Assembly: GCA_022829145.1 (NCBI GenBank)
Contig: CM040744.1
Coordinates: forward strand, 13,092,218-13,156,217
Length of the DNA: 64,000 nucleotides
Source: Albula goreensis
Taxonomy: Eukaryota; Chordata; Actinopteri; Albuliformes; Albulidae
Reading direction: 5' to 3'
Positions 60,901 to 64,000 of the stretch are shown one piece after another (position 1 is the first letter of the stretch; each line of letters opens with the position of its first letter). Under the pieces are notes generated by a model. It ran no database searches, was not told where the DNA came from, and saw only the letters and a program-made list of their open reading frames with translations. A program made the translations under genes and the position numbers.

Positions 60901-62623
60901 ATTGCTGAAGCTGGAGATTTCTGAGATCCACTGAGCATAAGCCCCAGATGGGGAAATGTTCACTGGCACCCTTTTTCCTCATTCAGCCTAATTTTAGTTT
61001 GTCAGAACATCATAAATATGGGTGTGGATTCCTCACTGTCTTAATTCAAAAAACAATTTAATGGATGGCAGCACTTTCCCCATATAAATGCACTCAGACC
61101 TATAAACAAAAGGTTGTAGGTTTGATTCCAAGGCACATAAACTTAAATATTCCAGTAAACATCCATCTTAATATGAAACACAAGTTGTATAATTTAAATG
61201 TCATACTCTGTATCCATAAATAATGTATTTGTTCATGAATTTAGTCAATTGTAATTCCTCAGAGCTATTATAAATTCTTATTTAAATGTATATTTTGTGT
61301 GTCATTTTGCTAAAAATGTTTTTTTTCTTGTTTTGTCAGGGTTAGTTGTTTCACAAATAGTAATAGACAGTTATTTTTGCCCTCAGGTCCAGAGGACTAG
61401 CAACTGTGAAAGTAAAGCTCACTTTCTCCCCTGAAAAAATCAGCATCCTCAATAAACTCTGCAATGTCAATGGGAGACAGCTGTCCTGCTTCAAAAGCAA
61501 AGTTTGTTTCAGTGCATTGTTCATGCCTAAAGCATCCATTGGGCCTATCGGTATGTGTTTTTTCTTTTGAGTGAACTGAAGTAAATCTGTCATCAGTCAC
61601 TTACTTATAACATTTTATTCATTACATTTGTTAGAAATAAATGTTTGTTCTACATTTTAGTCATCTGTCTTTCTTCTAAAATGTTCACTACTGTAAAACG
61701 ACTATGACCACTCAGGGAAATTTGATGTGTTTTTTTTTGTATGTTATTGTATTATGGTAAGGTAATTGTATATTTTTATGATCTACTGGCTAAAGAAGAT
61801 TACTGTTTTTCCTTCTGCAGCGATAACATACAACCTCACTCTGGATGCTGATCTTCAGTCATCCCGTGTCAGTTCTCGAGGTTTGTTCAGCAAGAACAGT
61901 GAGCGATTTCTGCAGAGAGATATTCAGATTTCTACCAGAGATATCTGTGAAGAACATCAAGTGTATGTTCAGGTAAGGTGAATTACAGGGGACAGCAGTG
62001 TTTAAATATTATGTGTATGAAATACCATGAAATTATCAGGTCATTTTCTCACCAAAGCTAGCCCACATAATCCAAAATCAATGAATTTAGCTTTTTGAAA
62101 TGACTGTACACCAAATTAACAAAAACATTTATCATTAAAATTATATGATAAAGTTTGTTATATAGCTCTTCCTGAAAAAAACTTCTATCCGCAATAAAGC
62201 AATATTTTGGTTTCATTGGTTTCCCATGATTATTTGTCAACAGGAGGCTCCTGACTTCATGAACTCCATTGGTCTTAGGGTGGATGTTGGCCTTCAGAAC
62301 CCAGATGCCAACCCTGTGCTTGATGTTTTTGCTCCAAATGCCTGGGAGTTCTTTGTATGTCTCCTTCTCTCTTTAGAGATTTGATTGTGTATTTAACAGT
62401 AGAAGGCAAATCATATTTTTTCATGTTTCATTTCTACATCACTCTATATATGAATTAAATAAGATATATTAATTAAAATAATAAAGAATAACCACATTGA
62501 GAAACTTTATAAGAAAGCTTTGTCCTTTTAATTGTAGATTCCCTTCCATAAGGACTGTGGCTCTGATGAAGTATGTGTAGGTGACCTGGTGTTAACTGTG
62601 AAAAAGGGAGCTGAAGCATCAAG
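45940..62623 (+). CDS. itga2: Integrin alpha-2 (collagen receptor), exons 1-19, 3' end outside window
   Basis: Alpha subunit of integrin alpha2beta1, a plasma-membrane receptor that binds collagens and laminin through its inserted I domain and pairs with beta1. Joined coding segments: 45940-45985, 50854-50977, 54850-54959, 55284-55375, 56312-56426, 56608-56735, 57128-57276, 57827-57977, 58613-58778, 58978-59054, 59188-59326, 59524-59669, 59919-60062, 60173-60376, 60552-60682, 61387-61550, 61821-61972, 62244-62354, 62538-62623. All introns are GT-AG and phases agree throughout. The 2435 nt give 811 codons plus two bases. Domain order: signal peptide 1-24, propeller blades, I domain about 167-361, remaining blades with three Ca-binding loops, thigh about 641-783, genu disulfide Cys790-Cys796. 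Calf-1/2, transmembrane helix and tail lie beyond 64000. Alpha-2 is preferred over alpha-1 because of FNVG, CGPLWAQQCG, GENFQMEMSQVGF and the thigh SSRVSSRGLF signature. The paralogue (fish have several itga2 copies) is not determined. Confidence 0.97.
45986..50853 (+). other. itga2: itga2 intron 1
   Basis: A 4.9-kb phase-1 intron. It contains a (GT)n/(GC) tract at 48236-48268 and otherwise AT-rich sequence with no genes that I can support. In integrin genes the first intron often carries enhancers, but nothing here stands out enough to call. Confidence 0.8.
50854..50977 (+). CDS. itga2: itga2 exon 2: signal end and first propeller blade
   Basis: Residues 16-57. The acceptor is TTTTTTCTCTCTGCAG. 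It encodes SCVIHSSKC and then the mature N-terminus FNVG...FSGPVADQFGYTVQQF, the classic first FG-GAP strand set of integrin alpha chains. The donor is at 50978 (GTAAGG). Confidence 0.95.
50978..54849 (+). other. itga2: itga2 intron 2
   Basis: A 3.9-kb phase-2 intron. Near 51240-51330 is a phrase (ACATTTATTTGGCAGATGG) resembling a widespread fish repeat that usually reads ATTTGGCAGACGCTTTTATCC; the copy is too worn to delimit. A 15-nt T run lies near 54597-54611. No gene is seen. Confidence 0.75.
54850..54959 (+). CDS. itga2: itga2 exon 3: propeller blade 1-2
   Basis: Residues 57-94, including WLLVGSPRSG and GDVYRCQV, the conserved second half of blade 1 with its cysteine pair (Cys in YRC and NTNC). 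Phase 2 in, phase 1 out, donor A/GTAAGT. Confidence 0.95.
55284..55375 (+). CDS. itga2: itga2 exon 4: propeller blade 2
   Basis: Residues 94-124, including NTNMSLGLTL, the conserved NMS(F/L)G motif and an N-glycosylation sequon (Asn-Met-Ser). Short 92-nt exon ending in phase 0. Confidence 0.95.
55376..56311 (+). other. itga2: itga2 intron 4
   Basis: A 936-bp phase-0 intron, AT-rich, with short T and A runs. Nothing else is recognised. Confidence 0.85.
56312..56426 (+). CDS. itga2: itga2 exon 5: blade 2 to I-domain linker
   Basis: Residues 125-163, starting ACGPLWAQQCGSQYFYPGIC. This carries the conserved C-G-P-L-(W/Y)-A-x-x-C pattern of alpha1/alpha2/alpha10/alpha11 and the PL(W)A signature nearest alpha-2, followed by a variable linker into the I domain. 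Confidence 0.96.
56608..56735 (+). CDS. itga2: itga2 exon 6: I domain start, MIDAS DGSNS
   Basis: Residues 163-205. It encodes PMDIAIVLDGSNSIWPW: beta-A strand and the first MIDAS motif DxSxS (Asp175, Ser177, Ser179), which bind the metal used for collagen binding. Then comes helix 1 ending LDIGPENTQ. Asn178, a collagen-contact residue in human (Asn154 mature), is kept. The neighbouring Tyr157 position is Trp181. Confidence 0.97.
57128..57276 (+). CDS. itga2: itga2 exon 7: I domain, MIDAS threonine loop
   Basis: Residues 206-255: VSIIQYAVNP...YKTKEDVIAA, then QMHGGETKTF. Thr245 is the MIDAS Thr (Thr221 in human mature numbering, offset 24). Alignment to human from Asp175 to here needs no gap. 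The two residues before Thr245 are Gly243 and Glu244, where I recall Asp219 and Leu220 in human alpha-2. Confidence 0.96.
57277..57826 (+). other. itga2: itga2 intron 7
   Basis: A 550-bp phase-2 intron, AT-rich, with nothing recognised. Confidence 0.85.
57827..57977 (+). CDS. itga2: itga2 exon 8: I domain, MIDAS Asp
   Basis: Residues 255-305: AAKVMVIVTDGESHDKEIRE. Asp278 completes the MIDAS; Glu280 and His282 match human Glu256 and His258, which contact collagen. It ends RFGIA at the beta-E strand. The Arg255 codon is split by the preceding intron. Confidence 0.97.
57978..58612 (+). other. itga2: itga2 intron 8
   Basis: A 635-bp phase-0 intron. A stretch at 58070-58100 (GGGTGGCACATTGGTTATGTAG) resembles a tRNA box A and may be a SINE trace, but no box B partner is clear. 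Confidence 0.7.
58613..58778 (+). CDS. itga2: itga2 exon 9: I domain C-helix, activation helix and intrinsic ligand
   Basis: Residues 306-361. VLGYYIRNDIDTKNL is the helix C loop that is specific to collagen-binding I domains; Tyr309, Arg312 and Asp316 match human, while Leu286 is Tyr310 and Lys298 is Ala322. YFFNVSAED contains Glu342, equivalent to human Glu318, which controls the closed-to-open switch. The final IFNIEG carries Glu360, equivalent to Glu336, the internal ligand pulled by the beta1 I-like domain. Activation relay residues are therefore intact. Confidence 0.97.
58978..59054 (+). CDS. itga2: itga2 exon 10: return to propeller
   Basis: Residues 361-386: GKGGENFQMEMSQVGFSAHY. The FQMEMSQ(V)GFSA motif immediately follows the I domain in alpha-1 and alpha-2; the GGENF lead-in is closest to alpha-2. 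Confidence 0.96.
59188..59326 (+). CDS. itga2: itga2 exon 11: propeller blade 3
   Basis: Residues 387-433: VMVMGAVGAYGWSGTVV (FG-GAP type strand) and later ILQDRNHSSLLG, with an Asn-His-Ser sequon shared with human alpha-2. Confidence 0.96.
59524..59669 (+). CDS. itga2: itga2 exon 12: propeller blade 4
   Basis: Residues 433-481: GYSVTTLNDGSSVYYVAGAP, then NHSGQVIVYSM. Canonical FG-GAP repeat with another potential N-glycosylation site (Asn-His-Ser). Ends in phase 0. Confidence 0.96.
59919..60062 (+). CDS. itga2: itga2 exon 13: propeller blade 5, Ca-binding loop
   Basis: Residues 482-529: IGSYFGSVLCPLDVDKDGVSD. Asp494-Asp502 forms a DxDxDGxxD calcium loop on the lower propeller face. It then reads LLVGAPMF and EEGRVYLFSVTK, the strongest alpha1/alpha2-type blade signature. 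Confidence 0.97.
60173..60376 (+). CDS. itga2: itga2 exon 14: propeller blade 6, Ca-binding loop
   Basis: Residues 530-597: ARFGTAISAVPDLNLDGFND (calcium loop Asp558-Asp566), IVVGAPLED and GAIYIYNG. At 204 nt it is the largest exon here. The segment before ARFG is short, as in alpha-2, and lacks the cysteine-rich insertion of alpha-1, which supports the alpha-2 assignment. Confidence 0.97.
60552..60682 (+). CDS. itga2: itga2 exon 15: propeller blade 7, Ca-binding loop
   Basis: Residues 598-641: LQYFGRSLDANSDLNGDTIPD holds the third Ca loop (Asp620-Asp628), followed by VSVGAYGNVVQLW, the end of the propeller. The Trp641 codon is split by the intron. Confidence 0.97.
60683..61386 (+). other. 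itga2: itga2 intron 15
   Basis: A 704-bp phase-2 intron. At 61110-61135 the text AGGTTGTAGGTTTGATTCC matches a tRNA-type box B (GGTTCGANTCC) and may be the tail of a short tRNA-derived SINE fragment. Its limits are unclear. Confidence 0.6.
61387..61550 (+). CDS. itga2: itga2 exon 16: thigh domain start
   Basis: Residues 641-696: WSRGLATVKVKLTFSPEKIS, then a cysteine-containing strand set (LCNVNGRQLSC, KVCFSA). This is the beginning of the immunoglobulin-like thigh domain. Confidence 0.95.
61821..61972 (+). CDS. itga2: itga2 exon 17: thigh domain
   Basis: Residues 696-746: ITYNLTLDADLQSSRVSSRG and LFSKNSERFLQRD, very close to alpha-2 (YNITLDAD, SSRVTSRGLF). Includes an Asn-Leu-Thr sequon and the thigh cysteine in DICEEH. 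Confidence 0.96.
62244..62354 (+). CDS. itga2: itga2 exon 18: thigh domain end
   Basis: Residues 747-783: NSIGLRVDVGLQNPDANPVL, then FAPNAWEFF, the closing strands of the thigh. 111 nt, symmetric phase 0-0, so skipping would keep frame. Confidence 0.95.
62538..62623 (+). CDS. itga2: itga2 exon 19: genu and start of calf-1
   Basis: Residues 784-812 (last codon split): IPFHKDCGSDEVCVGDLVLT. The Cys790-Cys796 pair and acidic residues form the Ca-binding genu, the knee at which integrins bend. The donor AAG/GTGAGC at 62624 is the first of three near-identical copies (see the tandem repeat). The last exon in the window; the rest of the gene is outside. Confidence 0.95.
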
Positions 62624-62778
62624 GTGAGCTCTTCCTATTGGTCACTTAAGGTTTGATATGATCTCCAACATGTCAAAGTGAGATCTTCCCATTGGTCACT
62701 TAAGGTTTGATATCATCTCCAACATGTCAAGGTGAGCTCTTCCCATTGGTCACTTAAGGTTTGATGTCATCTCCAACA
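62619..62778 (+). repeat. 54-bp tandem triplication spanning the exon 19 donor
   Basis: Three head-to-tail units start at 62619, 62673 and 62727. Unit 1 begins with the last five exon bases and the donor (TCAAG/GTGAGC). Unit 3 repeats TCAAG/GTGAGC exactly. Unit 2 reads TCAAA/GTGAGA. The units otherwise differ at only a few positions, so the expansion is recent. Confidence 0.95.
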
Positions 62779-64000
62779 CTGGCCTTCCTTCTCAGTAAGG
62801 CATTTTGTTATTAAAATTCATCACACATTTCCCACGTCAATTATTTCCTTAGAAAACACATGCACACACGCACACACAGAATTTTGGGAACAACTACATG
62901 ACAAGTTTTGTTGAAACTGTCATTGAGGCACCATTTTACCTTTTTTCTGAGATGATCTATGGTATTATCTGTGGTATGGTATGGTATTCCACCTTCCATT
63001 TGCCTTTTGACAGTTGACAAATTATACCATGTTTTAGGCATCACTAGATATGCCATTACATAAAGAGCACCAGTCCAGTTTGGGGATTTAGCTAAGCTCT
63101 GCAGTGTATTTGAGTCAGAGTCTTTTCGGGTGAACTTACCCACTCCACACGACTCTACACTGTCTCTCTATTTCCACTGTACACAAAGAGAAACTGGCCA
63201 GGCTAAACGTTTCCATGTGAATTGTGGAAGACTTGCAGAGAATGTTTGATGGCATTCCCTAATTATTTGGTCGGTTAAAACAGACACATTCAGACCCCTA
63301 AAATACTCATATGGCATTTTAATTCATTGTCTTCCCATAGTTTAACAAGCACTTCTGCACTGCTTATTTTGAAGCTGATCGTTATAGACAGCATGCATCT
63401 CATAAACTGGGCAGTGCAGACAAAACACTGCAATGTAGAAACAATATAGAGAGTGGGAGTGATGTATGCTAACATAATAGTGACAGCTTATGGAAAAACT
63501 ATGTGTTTGGAAGCTTTTAATAGGATCTGCGGAGATCTCAACTCAGAAACATGTTTCCGCTCTTCATCTTTCATTTTCATTTATGTGTGTACTTCATGTA
63601 CTTATGTCATTTACTGAAAGGGAGAGTAAATGCTAAAACAAATGCTCGATTCAGGATCCTTTTGATGAAATTCATTATGAAAAACTTCCATTACTGTGAG
63701 ATTCCTTTGAATTCTTGGCAAAATGCTTTATTTGACTGTTATTAGACTTCATTGTCTGAAGTTGATTCATTCTGGTATGATACTGGCTTCAGGACTTCCA
63801 TTGTACGGCATGCAGGATTTATTAGTAATTTATTAGTTGTCTTGTGTGGAAAATACAACTCATGGGAGGAGTAGTAAGATTTTCTAAAACAGATTTGCAC
63901 TGATCAGTTCTGTTTTATTCTGTGTTATTTTAATACACTTACACTGACAGGTACTGATTTATATTGATTTACCCAAGTTTCACTAACTTAATGGTAATGG
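62779..64000 (+). other. itga2: itga2 intron 19, continuing past the window
   Basis: No further exon is visible: I looked for the expected calf-1 text (F-V-x-x-Q/N and SAYNT-type motif) and did not find it before 64000. A short (CA)n-like stretch lies near 62860-62878. The intron is at least 1.38 kb. Confidence 0.75.

Noticed and set aside
45940..62623. Assignment to itga1 instead of itga2
   Set aside because: The post-I-domain, blade 6 and thigh sequences lack the alpha-1 insertion and match alpha-2 signatures (FNVG start, GGENFQMEMSQVGF, SSRVSSRGLF).
62841..63143. 100-codon minus-strand frame in intron 19
   Set aside because: Intronic, no family similarity, opposite to the gene; chance frame.
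1..64000. CRISPR arrays, operons, rRNA or tRNA genes
   Set aside because: No regularly spaced repeats with unique spacers, no clustered intronless genes and no full cloverleaf were seen; isolated box A/B-like motifs are better read as SINE traces.

Overview
This is vertebrate genomic DNA, most likely from a ray-finned (teleost-type) fish. The signs are GT-AG introns, an integrin alpha gene with a collagen-receptor I domain, AT-rich intergenic sequence full of poly(A/T) and (GT)n tracts, a decayed Tc1-type transposase, a gypsy-type solo LTR and short tRNA-SINE-like fragments. There are no bacterial operons, no CRISPR array and no rRNA or tRNA gene that I can support. The species cannot be named from this sequence.

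Layout: positions 1 to about 43.4 kb are intergenic. No confident protein-coding gene is visible there. The stretch holds simple repeats and decayed mobile elements, plus several compositionally distinct islands (about 10.2-10.7, 20.0-20.5, 22.9-23.5, 24.5-24.9, 29.9-30.3, 33.5-33.9 and 39.6-40.5 kb) that look like candidate conserved noncoding elements. One short minus-strand segment at 32.6-32.8 kb looks like a terminal coding exon. A CpG-dense block at 43.5-44.0 kb looks like a promoter, possibly for a minus-strand transcript.

From 45.94 kb to the right edge lies the 5' part of itga2, the integrin alpha-2 subunit of the collagen/laminin receptor alpha2beta1. I could place 19 consecutive coding exons (45940-62623) with consistent phases and GT-AG junctions. 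Together they encode 811 complete codons: signal peptide, seven-bladed beta-propeller with the inserted I (vWA) domain, thigh domain and the genu disulfide. The calf domains, transmembrane helix and cytoplasmic tail lie beyond position 64000.

The I domain keeps all MIDAS residues and the intrinsic-ligand Glu. It differs from the human protein, as I remember it, at two collagen-contact positions. The exon 19 splice donor lies inside a 54-bp tandem triplication that has copied the donor twice into the intron. These are the two most specific observations in the window. I found no undescribed biological system.
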